Of a stretch of DNA of 64,000 nt, positions 36,630 to 46,700 are shown one piece after another (within the stretch, counting starts at the first letter, position 1; every line of letters begins with the position of its first letter). A model generated the notes under the pieces. The model saw nothing but the letters and a program-made list of their open reading frames with translations, did not search any database and had not been told where the DNA came from. The translations under genes were made by a program, and so were the position numbers. The stretch is from Streptococcus sp. SPS1 (GTDB lineage: Bacteria > Bacillota > Bacilli > Lactobacillales > Streptococcaceae), in NCBI RefSeq assembly GCF_030439915.1, contig NZ_JAQFJG010000001.1, positions 124,001-188,000 on the forward strand, in the 5' to 3' direction.

Positions 36630-37452
36630 ACTCCCAAAAGTCATCAAAGACGGTGATGGGTAGGTGGCGTTTGTGTTGGCCTTTATGCCACCAGTTTTCA
36701 ATGGTCGCTTGGGCTTCTGGGCTGATTGTTTTGCCTTCTAGGTAGTCGTCAATCTCTTCATAAGTGACTCCGAGGGCTACTTCGTCAGCTAGGCCTGGTT
36801 TGTCTTCTTCCAGGTCTGCCGTTGGGATTTTTTCATAAAGGGCTGGGTCTGCACCAAGTTCCTGTAAGAGTTGTTTTCCTTGGCGTTTATTGAGGCGATA
36901 AAGAGGGAGAATATCCGCACCACCGTCACCAAACTTGGTAAAGAAACCTGTGATATTTTCCGCAGCATGGTCTGTTCCAATAACCGCTCCGCTATGGGCA
37001 CCAGCAAGGGCATACTGAGCAATCATACGGCAACGAGCCTTGATATTGCCCTTGTTGAAGTCTGAAACAGGGCTACCTGTCGCTTCAACTGCTGCCGTCA
37101 TGGCATCAGCTGATTCCTTGATATTCACAACCAAGCTGATATCTGGTTGGATGAAAGCAAGAGCTTTTTGAGCATCTGCTTCATCAGCTTGCACTCCGTA
37201 TGGCAGGCGGATAGCGATAAATTTGTAGCTGTCATCTCCCGTTTCAGCTCGCAGTTCTTCCATAGCTAATTGAGCTAATCGACCTGCCAAGGTCGAGTCT
37301 TGTCCCCCAGAAATCCCTAGCACAAAAGTTTTAAGAAAGGGATGTTTTTTCAGGTATCTCTTTAAGAAATCAATGGAACGACGGATTTCTTCCTGGGCAT
37401 CAATCACTGGTTTGACACCCAGCTCTTGGATAATCGTTTCTTGCAAACTCAT
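36628..37452 (-). CDS. nadE: NH3-dependent NAD+ synthetase
   Basis: 274 residues. It amidates nicotinic acid adenine dinucleotide to NAD+. The ATP pyrophosphatase P-loop is [17 protein letters not shown] (near residue 45), followed by [23 protein letters not shown]. No glutaminase domain, so it uses ammonia. It overlaps pncB by 4 bp (ATGA), so the two NAD-salvage steps are translationally coupled. Confidence 0.96.
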   Translation of the reverse strand: MSLQETIIQELGVKPVIDAQEEIRRSIDFLKRYLKKHPFLKTFVLGISGGQDSTLAGRLAQLAMEELRAETGDDSYKFIAIRLPYGVQADEADAQKALAFIQPDISLVVNIKESADAMTAAVEATGSPVSDFNKGNIKARCRMIAQYALAGAHSGAVIGTDHAAENITGFFTKFGDGGADILPLYRLNKRQGKQLLQELGADPALYEKIPTADLEEDKPGLADEVALGVTYEEIDDYLEGKTISPEAQATIENWWHKGQHKRHLPITVFDDFWE

Positions 37453-38909
37453 TCTTCTTCTCCTTCACCAAGGGCTTCCTTGCGCATCTTATCAATCAAG
37501 TCCATCTTATCTTGCCATACATCACGCGCCAAATCCACTGGATAGTGCTGCGGATTGAGCACGCGCTTGTACTCATCCCACAACTTGTCAAATTCCTTAC
37601 GGGCATAAGCCTGAATCTCAGTCAAACTAGGCAGGTTGTAAATCAATTTCCCGTCTTTGAAGATATCCACTAAGAGAGGAACAGCGTCAAAATTACGAAC
37701 CGTCTTCTTGATGTAAGTATAGGTCGGATGGAACATCTTGATTTCTGTCATGCTGGCAACATCTACACCATCATAAGTGATATAATCGCCTTCTGACTTT
37801 CCTTTTTCACGACTGGTAATGCGCCACACCTGCTTCTTACCTGGCGTAGACACTTTTTCCGCATTATTAGACAGCTTAATCGTATTGCGCATGTTCCCAT
37901 TTTCATCTTCGATCGCAACAATCTTATAAACTGCCCCAAGAGCTGGCTGATCATAGGCTGTAATCAGCTTGGTTCCCACACCCCAGACATCAATCTTGGC
38001 CTTTTGCATCTTGAGGTTGAGGATAGTATTTTCGTCCAAATCATTAGAAGCATAAATCTTAGCCTCTGTAAATCCAGCCTCGTCCAGTTGCTGACGAACT
38101 TTCTTGGAAATGTAGGCAATATCCCCTGAGTCAATCCGCACACCCATAAAGTTAATCTGGTCACCCAGCTCACGCGCCACTTGAATGGCAGCTGGCACAC
38201 CAATACGAAGGGTGTCATAGGTATCCACAAGAAAAACGCAATTTTTGTGGGTCGCAGCATAAGCCTTGAAAGCCTCATAATCATTGCCATAAACCTGCAC
38301 CAAGGAATGGGCATGGGTCCCCAAGACAGGAATGTCAAAGAGTTTACCAGCACGCACGTTGCTAGTTCCATTGGCACCACCAATCACCGCTGCGCGTGTT
38401 CCCCAGATAGCCGCATCCATCTCTTGCGCCCGACGTGTCCCAAACTCCATCAAGGGTTCATCTTCAATAACCGAACGAATACGAGCTGCCTTAGTCGCCA
38501 CCAAGGTCTGGTAGTTGACGATGTTCAAAAGAGCCGTTTCGACCAACTGACATTGGGCTAGAGAGCCTTCAACTTGCACAATCGGTTCATTAGCAAAAAC
38601 CAAGTCCCCTTCTTGGGCAGAACGAACGGTTAACTCCAACTTGAAATTGCGGAGGTAATCCAAGAACGCCCCATGATAACCAAGCGACTCCAAATAGGCA
38701 ATATCACTATCTGAAAAACGCAGGTCTTCAAGATAACTCACAATTCTTTCCAAACCAGCAAAAACCGCATAGCCGTTCTTAAAAGGCTGTTGTCGGAAAT
38801 AAACCTCAAAGACCGCCTTCTTATTGTGAATTCCTTGGTCAAAGTAAACCTGCATCATGTTGATCTGGTACAAGTCCGTGTGCAATGTCAAACTATCATC
38901 TGGATACAT
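37449..38909 (-). CDS. pncB: Nicotinate phosphoribosyltransferase
   Basis: 486 residues. It makes nicotinate mononucleotide from nicotinate and [16 protein letters not shown] is the family start, [24 protein letters not shown] the substrate region, and GVRIDSGD the phosphate-binding strand. First gene of pncB-nadE. A strong extended -10 lies at 38984-38992. Its first 60 codons and promoter are duplicated at 40554-40896. Confidence 0.96.
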   Translation of the reverse strand: MYPDDSLTLHTDLYQINMMQVYFDQGIHNKKAVFEVYFRQQPFKNGYAVFAGLERIVSYLEDLRFSDSDIAYLESLGYHGAFLDYLRNFKLELTVRSAQEGDLVFANEPIVQVEGSLAQCQLVETALLNIVNYQTLVATKAARIRSVIEDEPLMEFGTRRAQEMDAAIWGTRAAVIGGANGTSNVRAGKLFDIPVLGTHAHSLVQVYGNDYEAFKAYAATHKNCVFLVDTYDTLRIGVPAAIQVARELGDQINFMGVRIDSGDIAYISKKVRQQLDEAGFTEAKIYASNDLDENTILNLKMQKAKIDVWGVGTKLITAYDQPALGAVYKIVAIEDENGNMRNTIKLSNNAEKVSTPGKKQVWRITSREKGKSEGDYITYDGVDVASMTEIKMFHPTYTYIKKTVRNFDAVPLLVDIFKDGKLIYNLPSLTEIQAYARKEFDKLWDEYKRVLNPQHYPVDLARDVWQDKMDLIDKMRKEALGEGEEE

Positions 38910-39070
38910 ACTTTTCCTACTTCCTTAGCTAGAAACCCATGAAAATTTTCAAGAACTTTCATGTATTCCAATAAATTAGTACTATTATATCACATTTTAG
39001 CTGGATTGAGAAAAGAGTAACAAGCTATTCTCCACTCTCCAGTTCATCCATGTCTTGTTCAAATTTTTTC
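38729..39070. repeat. 342-bp direct repeat, copy 1 (pncB 5' end, promoter, 3' end of membrane protein gene)
   Basis: Nearly identical to 40554-40896 over its full length, with only scattered substitutions (for example CCCATG against TATATG in the pncB leader). Both copies point the same way and bracket 1.48 kb. Confidence 0.92.
38984..38992 (-). promoter_or_regulatory. Extended -10 promoter of pncB
   Basis: Minus strand TGATATAAT about 75 bases before the pncB ATG. The leader holds a short imperfect hairpin (ATGAAAGTTCTTGAAAATTT). The whole segment is copied at 40554-40896. Confidence 0.6.
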
Positions 39071-39513
39071 TGGGCCCATTCGCCATAACTCTTTAGACCA
39101 AGATTACCAATAAAAACCCAAGGAAGGTAAATGACATAAGTAATGACCCAAGCAGACAGGTATTTAACGTTCAAAGGATTGTGCTGATAAATTTCTATGT
39201 TGAATTGATAATTCTGCAACATCAAGAGAGTTGTAATAGCCAATGTTAAGAAAAAACAACCCAAAATCGTAAAATGAAAACGACTATAATAGGTCACTCC
39301 CAAATAACGGGCACGATTGAAAAAGAAGAAAATTCCTACTATCAGGGTATAGACTAGAAAATTCGGATTAAAAAGAGATGGAGCCAACACTGCCACCAAA
39401 TAGCTTAGAAGTACAAGCCCAATAAAGAGTGAAAAAGACTCTGCCCCAGCTTTATTGATTAGTTGTTCTTCTCTTTCGTCAAGTAATTGATAATGAATAA
39501 ATTTATTTACCAT
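39025..39513 (-). CDS. Four-helix membrane protein paired with an XRE regulator
   Basis: 162 residues. A cytoplasmic N-terminal segment with an acidic EREEQLINKAGAESF motif is followed by four hydrophobic helices (about 27-48, 53-67, 80-98, 120-140) and an acidic tail (MDELESGE). I do not recognise a named function. The arrangement of an XRE repressor with a small polytopic membrane protein, overlapping by 11 bp, is a common pair in Firmicutes, and the membrane partner may modulate the regulator. Its last 15 codons are inside the duplicated 342-bp segment. Confidence 0.8.
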   Translation of the reverse strand: MVNKFIHYQLLDEREEQLINKAGAESFSLFIGLVLLSYLVAVLAPSLFNPNFLVYTLIVGIFFFFNRARYLGVTYYSRFHFTILGCFFLTLAITTLLMLQNYQFNIEIYQHNPLNVKYLSAWVITYVIYLPWVFIGNLGLKSYGEWAQKKFEQDMDELESGE

Positions 39514-39712
39514 CTTCTTCCTCCCAAAATAGTTGGTCTAGGGTTTTCCCTAAACATCTGCAAATGGACTGGCAGAGCGAGAGACTGGGATTGTATTTCC
39601 CAGCCTCTATCAAACCAATAGTCTGGCGCGTCACCCCCACAGCCTCTGCCAATTGACCTTGAGTTAAATCAAGCTCTACCCGAGCTAATTTTAATTTTAA
39701 ATTTTTAGACAC
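39503..39712 (-). CDS. XRE-family (Cro/CI) DNA-binding regulator
   Basis: 69 residues consisting almost entirely of an HTH_3 domain: LARVELDLTQGQLAEAVGVTRQTIGLIEAGKYNPSL is the helix-turn-helix, and GKTLDQLFWEEE closes the fold. The size and sequence are typical of the YozG/Xre-like small repressors. The 3' end overlaps the membrane protein gene. GGAGG lies 5-10 bases upstream of the ATG. It probably represses its own operon. Confidence 0.9.
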   Translation of the reverse strand: MSKNLKLKLARVELDLTQGQLAEAVGVTRQTIGLIEAGKYNPSLSLCQSICRCLGKTLDQLFWEEEDGK

Positions 39713-39820
39713 CTGCGTCCTCCTTATAGTTTTAAAAAGTTGCGCCTCTTTTCAACATTATTGTATCATATATTTAACGTAATGCAATATATAAATGTCA
39801 TTTTGTAAAATTTTATTAAC

Positions 39821-39852
39821 AAAAAAACTCTCTACCATAAAACATAGAGAGT
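39821..39852 (-). terminator. Terminator after the HAD remnant
   Basis: Minus strand ACTCTCTA, 10-base loop, TAGAGAGT, then T7. Confidence 0.85.
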
Positions 39853-39859
39853 GTTACGT

Positions 39860-40061
39860 TTAAATATAGGATTTCAAAATATCGACGACATCACTTCTTT
39901 TCTTAACCTGATAGGACTTGATTCCCAATTTCTCAACTGCGATTGTATTGTCCTCCATATCGTCTAAAAAGACATAATTTGTAGGATTTAACTGGTATTT
40001 ATCGAGAAGCCCCTTCATACTTATGTCAAGACCCCCTCTTTGCCTTATGCTTTCATATTCT
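39860..40061 (-). pseudogene. C-terminal remnant of a HAD-superfamily hydrolase
   Basis: An open frame from just after the GNAT stop to 39860 reads ...RQRGGLDISMKGLLDKYQ, then NPTNYVFLDDMEDNTIAVEK and LGIKSYQV. This is the last third of a HAD phosphatase (motif III/IV region with FLDDMEDN). The N-terminal two-thirds with the nucleophile DxD is missing, replaced by the GNAT gene junction. The ATG at 40018 could still start a 52-residue product, but no ribosome site is seen. It sits between the two copies of the 342-bp repeat, so it was probably truncated in the same rearrangement. Confidence 0.7.
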
Positions 40062-40063
40062 AC

Positions 40064-40474
40064 TTACAAATCCTTTTGGTAATAAAATCTTTGCCCTGTG
40101 TAGGGATAGTCTTGCAAAGCAAAGACTTCCTTGTAGCCATGTTTCTGATAAAAATCTGGCGCCTGAAACTGGTAAGTATTGACAAAAGCAAAACGACAGT
40201 TTCGATTCTTAGCTTCAGTTTCTGCTTGCTTCAATAGTTTTGAACCGATTCCTTGCCCTCTCAGTTCCTCTTTTACAAATAAATACTCGATTTCTAGCCA
40301 ATTTCCAAAAGTCTCTGCTATCAAACCTGCAAGGTGATTGCTCTTTTCATCTTCAACATAAAGATTCAATGGCTCACTTTCAGCCTCTTCTCTTTTGGAA
40401 CGGTTATAAGCACGAATCAAATTACCAATTTCTTGCGCCTTCTGGGATTCCTTATTTTCCAATCTAAAGTACAT
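40064..40474 (-). CDS. GNAT N-acetyltransferase
   Basis: 136 residues. Acetyl-CoA motif A is LFVKEELRGQGIGSKLLKQAE (residues about 71-91), with the family end GYKEVFALQDYPYTGQRFYYQKDL. It resembles small Gram-positive GNATs with unknown substrate. GAGG lies near the ATG. It is located inside the segment bracketed by the 342-bp repeats, directly before the HAD remnant. Confidence 0.88.
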   Translation of the reverse strand: MYFRLENKESQKAQEIGNLIRAYNRSKREEAESEPLNLYVEDEKSNHLAGLIAETFGNWLEIEYLFVKEELRGQGIGSKLLKQAETEAKNRNCRFAFVNTYQFQAPDFYQKHGYKEVFALQDYPYTGQRFYYQKDL

Positions 40475-40530
40475 CCAAACCTCCTCGAAAACTGATACAA
40501 CTTGTATTATAGTCCTATTTCAATAGACTG

Positions 40531-40734
40531 TCAAACTAGAAAAAACCCACCAACAAGATAACTCACAATTCTTTCCAAACCAGCAAAAACCGCATAGCCA
40601 TTCTTAAAAGGCTGTTGGCGGAAATAAACCTCAAAGACCGCCTTTTTATTGTGAATTCCTTGGTCAAAGTAAACCTGCATCATGTTGATCTGGTACAAGT
40701 CCGTGTGCAATGTCAAACTATCATCTGGATACAT
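40531..40734 (-). pseudogene. Duplicated 5' fragment of pncB
   Basis: The first 60 codons are identical in protein to PncB ([18 protein letters not shown]... to ERIVSYL). The frame then runs into unrelated sequence (VGGFFLV) and stops. The promoter and leader are also copied, so a short truncated product may be made, but it lacks every catalytic residue. Confidence 0.93.
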
Positions 40735-40896
40735 ACTTTTCCTACTTCCTTAACTAGAAATATATGAAAATTTTCAAAAACTTTCATGTATTCCAATAAA
40801 TTAGTACTATTATATCACATTTTAGCCGGATTGAGAAAAGAGTAACAAGCTATTCTCCACTCTCCAGTTCATCCATGTCTTGTTCAAACTTTTTCC
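40554..40896. repeat. 342-bp direct repeat, copy 2
   Basis: Second copy of 38729-39070, ending within the former 3' end of the membrane protein gene (TCTTGTTCAAA), after which an unrelated repeat begins at about 40899. Confidence 0.92.
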
Positions 40897-40898
40897 AT

Positions 40899-41002
40899 AT
40901 TAAAATGAAATAAAATCTGAACAAATCGATTAGGAAATTCAATTCACTTTCTGGTAATGTCTTAGAAGTCGTAGTGTACTTTTCTATATTCAGTTCACTA
41001 TA
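40899..41002. repeat. About 100-bp interspersed repeat, copy A (possible IS-end remnant)
   Basis: Aligns along its length with 53676-53775: both carry CGATTA-GAAA-TCAA, TAATGT-TTAGAAG and GTGTACT-TTCTA..TTCA..CTACTATA-like blocks. No transposase is left. I recall such sequence flanking insertion elements in mitis-group genomes, but the element is not identified. Confidence 0.55.
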
Positions 41003-41030
41003 TTTCTTTTTTATTTTAGAAGAATATAAA

Positions 41031-41080
41031 AAGCGAACAAAATTAGTGTTCTGATTTCCAGAATTCTATCTTGTTCGCTT
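41031..41080 (-). terminator. Terminator of the YSIRK/SHIRT/choline-binding protein gene
   Basis: Minus strand AAGCGAACAA, long loop with an inner GAATTC stem, TTGTTCGCTT, then TTTA. Confidence 0.75.
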
Positions 41081-41149
41081 GGTTATTTCAACTATTATTT
41101 TGTGGAACGGATAGTACAAAATAGCAGAATGGATATCCTATCTCTTACT

Positions 41150-43222
41150 TTATCTATCCTCCACCCACTCACCGTTAGCACTAACCTTGTAACCATCTGG
41201 TGTTATTGTGTCAATTGCTAAAGCACCTGAACTGTAGGCATAATACCATTTTCCTGATACCTTGAACCATCCAGTCTTCATAGCCCCTGAGTTGTCAAGA
41301 TAATACCAGGTAGTGTTATCTTTAAACCAACCAGTTTTCATAGCTCCTGAATTGTTTAGATAATACCATATGCCATTGTCTTTGACCCATCCTATAGCCA
41401 TCGAACCTGATTTATTCAAGTAATACCATGACTCCCCTGTTTTTATCCAACCAGTCTGCATCCAGCCTGACTGATCAAAATGATACCATATGCCCTTGAT
41501 TCGTTCCCAACCGTTTGTAGTATAGGAACCATCTGCATGCTGATACCACCAACGGCCATCTTTTTTAATCCAACCTGCTGTGATATTGCTCGGTAATAGC
41601 TTACCTTCTGTACCACTGATATAGCGGTACGTTACGCTATACGTTGTTGCTGGAGTTGTGCCCGTCGTGCTTTCTGACGTTGCTGTGAAGGTCCATGTTC
41701 CTGTCACAGTTTCATCAGCCGTTCCTACCGTTACACTGGCTTTATCCCATGATGCGAAGTGCCATACACCTTTGTTGGCTGTATCTTCCACATCTGTTTG
41801 ACCTGTTGGACTTGCTACTACTTCTCCTGGGTGTTTGTCGCTCACTGTTGCTGGAGCTGTGATATTGCTCGGTAATAGCTTGCTTTCTGTGCCACTGATA
41901 TAGCGGTACATTACGCTATACGTTGCTACTGGGGTTGTGTCCGGTGTGCTTTCTGGCGTTGCTGTGAAAATCCATGTTCCTGCCACAGTTTCATCAGCCG
42001 TTCCTACCGTTACACTGGCTTTATCCCATGATGCGAAGTGCCATACACCTTTGTTGGCTGTATCTTCCACATCTGTTTGCCCTGTTGGGCTTGCTACGAC
42101 TTCTCCTGGGTGTTTGGCGCTCACTGCTTCTGGAGCTGTAATGTTGCTTGGTAATGATTTGCCTTCTGTGCCACTAACGTAGTGATAAGTCACGCTATAG
42201 GTTGTAGCTGGGCTATCCGATTGTATCGCTCCACCTTTTGCAAAAATGCTAAGTGGGACTGTATCAGATGACCAATCATCTGTATAAGTAATTGTCAATG
42301 TACCATCATTATTAAATCGGTATTGCAAGGCTCCCGCATATGTTTGAAAAACAGCAGTTTCCCCAAGAGACGGGACATGGCTCTTCAAAAAAGTAGTAAT
42401 CTTAGTTTGATCTGCAGGAGTAATTTCACCTCTTAATGTTGAAAAATCAGACAATACCACCTTGTTATTCTCAAACAAACCAGCCATTAAATCTTGGTGT
42501 TCCGATTCAGCAACCGTTGCTGTCTTTTTATTAACTTCTAAAATAGTCTCTGCTGACTCTAATTTTTTTAATTGTTGAGCAGCCAAATCTTCCCCAACTG
42601 GAGGTAATACAGACTTCATTGAACTAGCAATCTGCCTTAACTCTGCATACTTAGCAGTCAAGACTTCATTAATCCTTCTTAGATTAGATATATGTCTAAC
42701 CCCTGCAGTATCCTCTGTTTCTCCATCTCTAACTGTGATAACAACCGTGTTGTATTCTGGATAAGAAGCAATCAGCTCTTTTATTGTTGTGTCATAGGCC
42801 TGCGCATTCGAATTGATTTTTACAGCTTCATTATAGGTATTTTCTACCTCTTCTAGTTTTGATTTTGCTGTTGTCAGTTTTTCTTGAAATTCTTGCCACG
42901 CAGATGCTTCATAATCAGATTCTTGTTTAGTAGACAGTGCTTGTACTTTATTTTTTAAGTTCTGTATACTGGTTGGCAAAACCGTTGACTTTGCTCCCTT
43001 AGCAATTGTTTCTAAAGCCTGATGGATATATTCCACTAAGGAAGCATTATCAACAGCAGTTTGATTCACATAATTAGCATCCTCTACAGACATTGATGCC
43101 TCTACATGATTTACACCTATCAAAGCATCTGTGAAAGCTAACCCTACCACAACTGACGCTATCCCAATTTTTAATTTTCTTATTGAAAATTTTCTATGCT
43201 TGTTCGAAAAATTATCTTTCAT
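41150..43222 (-). CDS. Choline-binding surface protein with YSIRK signal, helical N-domain and SHIRT-like repeats
   Basis: 690 residues. The signal peptide has a YSIRK motif (FSIRKLKIGIASVVVGLAF, cleavage after VEA). Residues about 45-255 are helical and PspC-like. Two complete 93-residue repeats (about 345-530; TYSVTYHYVSGTEGKSLP start, GVWHFASWDKASVTVG middle) look like SHIRT/MucBP-type modules. A third repeat is cut after its first 25 residues (LLPSNITA), where seven choline-binding repeats begin (GWIKKDGRWWY, TGWFKDNTTWYYL). There is no LPXTG, so anchoring is by choline. The mixture of YSIRK, SHIRT-like and choline modules suggests assembly by module exchange. AGGAG precedes the ATG. Confidence 0.88.
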   Translation of the reverse strand: MKDNFSNKHRKFSIRKLKIGIASVVVGLAFTDALIGVNHVEASMSVEDANYVNQTAVDNASLVEYIHQALETIAKGAKSTVLPTSIQNLKNKVQALSTKQESDYEASAWQEFQEKLTTAKSKLEEVENTYNEAVKINSNAQAYDTTIKELIASYPEYNTVVITVRDGETEDTAGVRHISNLRRINEVLTAKYAELRQIASSMKSVLPPVGEDLAAQQLKKLESAETILEVNKKTATVAESEHQDLMAGLFENNKVVLSDFSTLRGEITPADQTKITTFLKSHVPSLGETAVFQTYAGALQYRFNNDGTLTITYTDDWSSDTVPLSIFAKGGAIQSDSPATTYSVTYHYVSGTEGKSLPSNITAPEAVSAKHPGEVVASPTGQTDVEDTANKGVWHFASWDKASVTVGTADETVAGTWIFTATPESTPDTTPVATYSVMYRYISGTESKLLPSNITAPATVSDKHPGEVVASPTGQTDVEDTANKGVWHFASWDKASVTVGTADETVTGTWTFTATSESTTGTTPATTYSVTYRYISGTEGKLLPSNITAGWIKKDGRWWYQHADGSYTTNGWERIKGIWYHFDQSGWMQTGWIKTGESWYYLNKSGSMAIGWVKDNGIWYYLNNSGAMKTGWFKDNTTWYYLDNSGAMKTGWFKVSGKWYYAYSSGALAIDTITPDGYKVSANGEWVEDR

Positions 43223-43269
43223 CTAATCTAGCTCCTCAATTTAAGAGTAATGACCAATACCATTTACCA

Positions 43270-43294
43270 AGTCACTCATTTATATTAAGTGACT
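43270..43294 (-). promoter_or_regulatory. Inverted repeat upstream of the choline-binding protein gene
   Basis: AGTCACT and AGTGACT arms around an 11-base AT spacer, about 50 bp before the ATG. Position and symmetry suit an operator or 5'UTR hairpin; no regulator is known. Confidence 0.35.
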
Positions 43295-43471
43295 CCACCT
43301 GTACCCCAAGTATATTACCTATCATCTCAAATTTTTTAAATGATAGACTGAAACCTATTTTTAGACCATTTTTCCACTAAAAGACTATCAATCAATAAGT
43401 TCGGTATTAAATTGTCTTCATTTTCACAATTGATTATTCTTAATATCCTCTTTATTTGATATCATAGACCT

Positions 43472-43509
43472 CCTGCATAACAAGTATAAAATACTAATCG
43501 TTACGCAGG
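43472..43509. promoter_or_regulatory. Inverted repeat CCTGC-TAAC enclosing a -10-like TATACT
   Basis: CCTGCATAAC (43472-43481) and GTTACGCAGG (43500-43509) are 10-bp arms with one mismatch. On the minus strand TATACT lies between them and AGGAGG just after, before a 13-codon frame. In the 409-bp non-coding gap 43223-43631 I see nothing else gene-like. Confidence 0.35.
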
Positions 43510-43631
43510 AAACCTATCTATCCTTTCAAGTAAGAAATAATCAGCAGGATATATTTGCAAACTTCAAAGCACTTGTATGTCAAATATCACGAGATACTTA
43601 CAAAAGTTTAAACAAAACAACTTTTTATGTT

Positions 43632-43739
43632 TATACTCAATGAAAATCAAAGAGCAAACTAGGAAGCTAGCCACAGGCTGTACTTGAGTACGGCAAGGTG
43701 ACGCTGACGTGGTTTGAATTTGATTTTCGAAGAGTATTA
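43632..43739. repeat. BOX element (boxC-boxA, no boxB) at the adhesin stop codon
   Basis: TATACTCAATGAAAATCA (boxC) joined directly to GGTGACGCTGACGTGG...CGAAGAGTATTA (boxA), 108 bp. The boxA end provides the TAA of the 2941-residue adhesin. Confidence 0.88.
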
Positions 43740-46700
43740 ATCTTCTTTTCTTCTACCTACATATAAACTCAATAGGATACCACTGCCTAGAAGAAGGAAA
43801 AGGTAATCTGATTGAGTTCCCGTTTCAGGTAACCTATTCTCATGATTTTCAAAAACTAGAGTTGGTACTATTGGGTTCGTATTTGCGGATGGTATTGGCA
43901 TTTCTGGTGCCGGTTCATTTGGAGTTGGTTCTACCGGTTCTGCTGGTGTCGGTGCACTTGGAGTTGATCCTACTGGTGTCGGTTCTACTGGTACAACACC
44001 AATATACTCTGGTATTTCATGAACTGGCGGCTCTGGTATTTCAAATCTTGAACCACCTGGTTTCGGTGAGTCCGGTTTTGGTCCTGTTGAACCTTCTGGT
44101 TTCGGCGAGTCCGGTTTTGGTCCCGTTGAACCTTCTGGTTTCGGTGAGTCTGGTTTTGGTCCCGTTGAACCTTCTGGTTTCGGCGAGTCTGGTTTTGGTC
44201 CCGTTGAACCTTCTGGTTTTGGTGAGTCCGGTTTTGGTCCCGTTGAACCTTCTGGTTTCGGCGAGTCTGGTTTTGGTCCCGTTGAACCTCCTGGTTGGTT
44301 GTTACAACCACATTTACCATCTCTAATTACGGTTGTTATTACACCACCATCAGTATTGACAATTGTAATTGTATGAGTACCGTCTCCATTATCTTTAACA
44401 TTAACAGTTGGAGATTTACCATCTTTTCCATCTTTAATTACTGTTTCTGTTTTACTGCCGTCTGGATTGATAATTGTAACCGTGTGTGTACCATCATTAT
44501 TGTTACGAACAGAAGCTGTTGGAGATTGTCCATCTTTGCCGTCTTTAATAGTAGATGTATATGAATGACCATCAGAATCAATGATTGTCACAGTATGAGT
44601 GCCATCTCCATTATCAATAATTTTAGCTGTCGGAGATTTACCGTCAAAGATTGTCGTACTGGTTTCTTTACCATCTGTACCTGTTACTTTAACAGTGTAT
44701 GAACCATTATTGTTATTAATAACTTCTAATTTTGGAGATTTGCCGTCACGGACTGTTGTCGTTGAAGTTGTACCATCAGAGTTCACAATTGTTACTGTGT
44801 GAGTGCCATCTCCATTATCGACTACTCTAGCCGTTGGAGATTTGCCATCATGGACAGTTGTTTCAGAAACCGTGCCATTACCGTTTTCTACACGAATCGT
44901 GTAAGTACCGTCTTTATTATCTTTAACAGTTGCTACTGGGGATTTACCATCTTTAATGATTGTTTCAGTAGTTGTTCCATCTCCATTCACAACAGTGATT
45001 TTATGCGTTCCATTATGTTCGTCAGTAACGCTTACGGTTGGAGATTTACCATCATAGACTGTTGTTTCAGTCGTTACACCTTCTGGATTTGTAATAACAA
45101 TAGTATGGCTTCCATCTCCATTATCACGAACAGATGCAGTTGGAGTACGTCCATCTACTCCATCTCGACCGTTCTTCACAACAAATGTAGTCTCGGTTCC
45201 ATCTGGATTTGTAATGGTTACAGTATGATTTCCATCATTGGTTTCAGCAATTGTTGCTGTTGCTGCTTTACCATCCTTCCCATCTTTGATGATAGTATTT
45301 CTAACATTACCGTCTCCATCTGTCACTTTAACTGTATGAGTGCCATCGTTATTATCCGTTACTTCAACTTTTGGAGTTTTTCCATCTTTACCGTCTCTAA
45401 TAATCGTTTTTTTAGATGTTCCATCTGGGTTTGTTACAGTAATCGTATATGTTCCATCTGGATTTTCCGTTGTGACAATCGTTGATGTCTTACCGTTTTC
45501 ACCATCTTTAATTTTAGTGGTTGATTCAGAACCATCAGGATTATGGACAGTAATCGTATGAGTTCCATCTCCATTATCTGTTACCGTAACGGTTGGAGAT
45601 TTTCCATCTGCTCCGTTGTCGCCTTTTAGCCCGTCAAGGATTGTAGCAAGAGGTTTTGTAGGATCTAATGGTTGCCCCGGATTTGCTGGATCTTCTACAT
45701 AAATTTTCGTTTCATTGCCATCTTTTTTAGCAACTAGTGATTTGCCGTTTAGTCCATTTACTCCATTTCTAACAGTTGTTGTTAATGGTGGTTGGTTATC
45801 TGGTTGAGTAATCGTGATTGTGTGACTGCCATCCGGATTGTCTGTTACTGTTACTTTCGGCGTAAAGCCGTCTTTTCCATCACGACCTGCTGCTCCGGTT
45901 GCCCCAGTCGCTCCGGCAGCTCCATCGGTTCCGTTTGTACCATTTTCGCCTTTGTCACCTTTCAGTCCTTTGATGTTACCTGCTGGCTTCCATGCGCCAT
46001 TTTCTTTTACGAATACATCGCCTGTTGCGGTATTAACGAAGGTATCGCCGTCTTTTCCTGTGTCTGGTGTCGGATCTGTTTTACCATTTAAGATATCTTT
46101 TCCATCTGCACCTTTTGGTCCTCTGATGTTACCTGCTGGTTTCCATGTGCCATTTTCTTTTACGAAAACGTCGCCGGTTGCAGTATTAACGAAGGTGTCA
46201 CCATCTTTACCCTGAGTTTCACTTGGGTTTTCTGTTCCGTTCAAGATATCTTTTCCGTCGCGTCCAGCTGCTCCATCACGACCATCAGCTCCGTTTGCTC
46301 CAGTTGCTCCGGCATCTCCTTGCAATCCTTTGATGTTACCTGCTGGCTTCCATGCGCCATTTTCTTTTACGAATACATCGCCTGTTGCGGTATTAACGAA
46401 GGTATCACCGTCTTTTCCTGTGTCTGGTGTCGGATCTGTTTTACCATTTAAGATATCTTTTCCATCTGCACCTTTTGGTCCTCTGATGTTACCTGCTGGT
46501 TTCCATGTGCCATTTTCTTTTACGAAAACGTCACCCGTTGCAGTATTAACGAAGGTATCTCCATCTTTACCCTGAGTTTCATCTGGGGTTGCTGTGCCGT
46601 TCAAGATATCTTTTCCATCTCGTCCAGCTGCTCCATCATGACCATCAGCTCCGTTTGCTCCAGTTGCTCCGGCATCTCCTTGCAATCCTTTGATGTTACC

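Noticed and set aside
44056..44292. Regular 39-bp repeats resembling a CRISPR array
   Set aside because: No unique spacers: the repeats are contiguous, in frame and encode GPKPDSPKP units.
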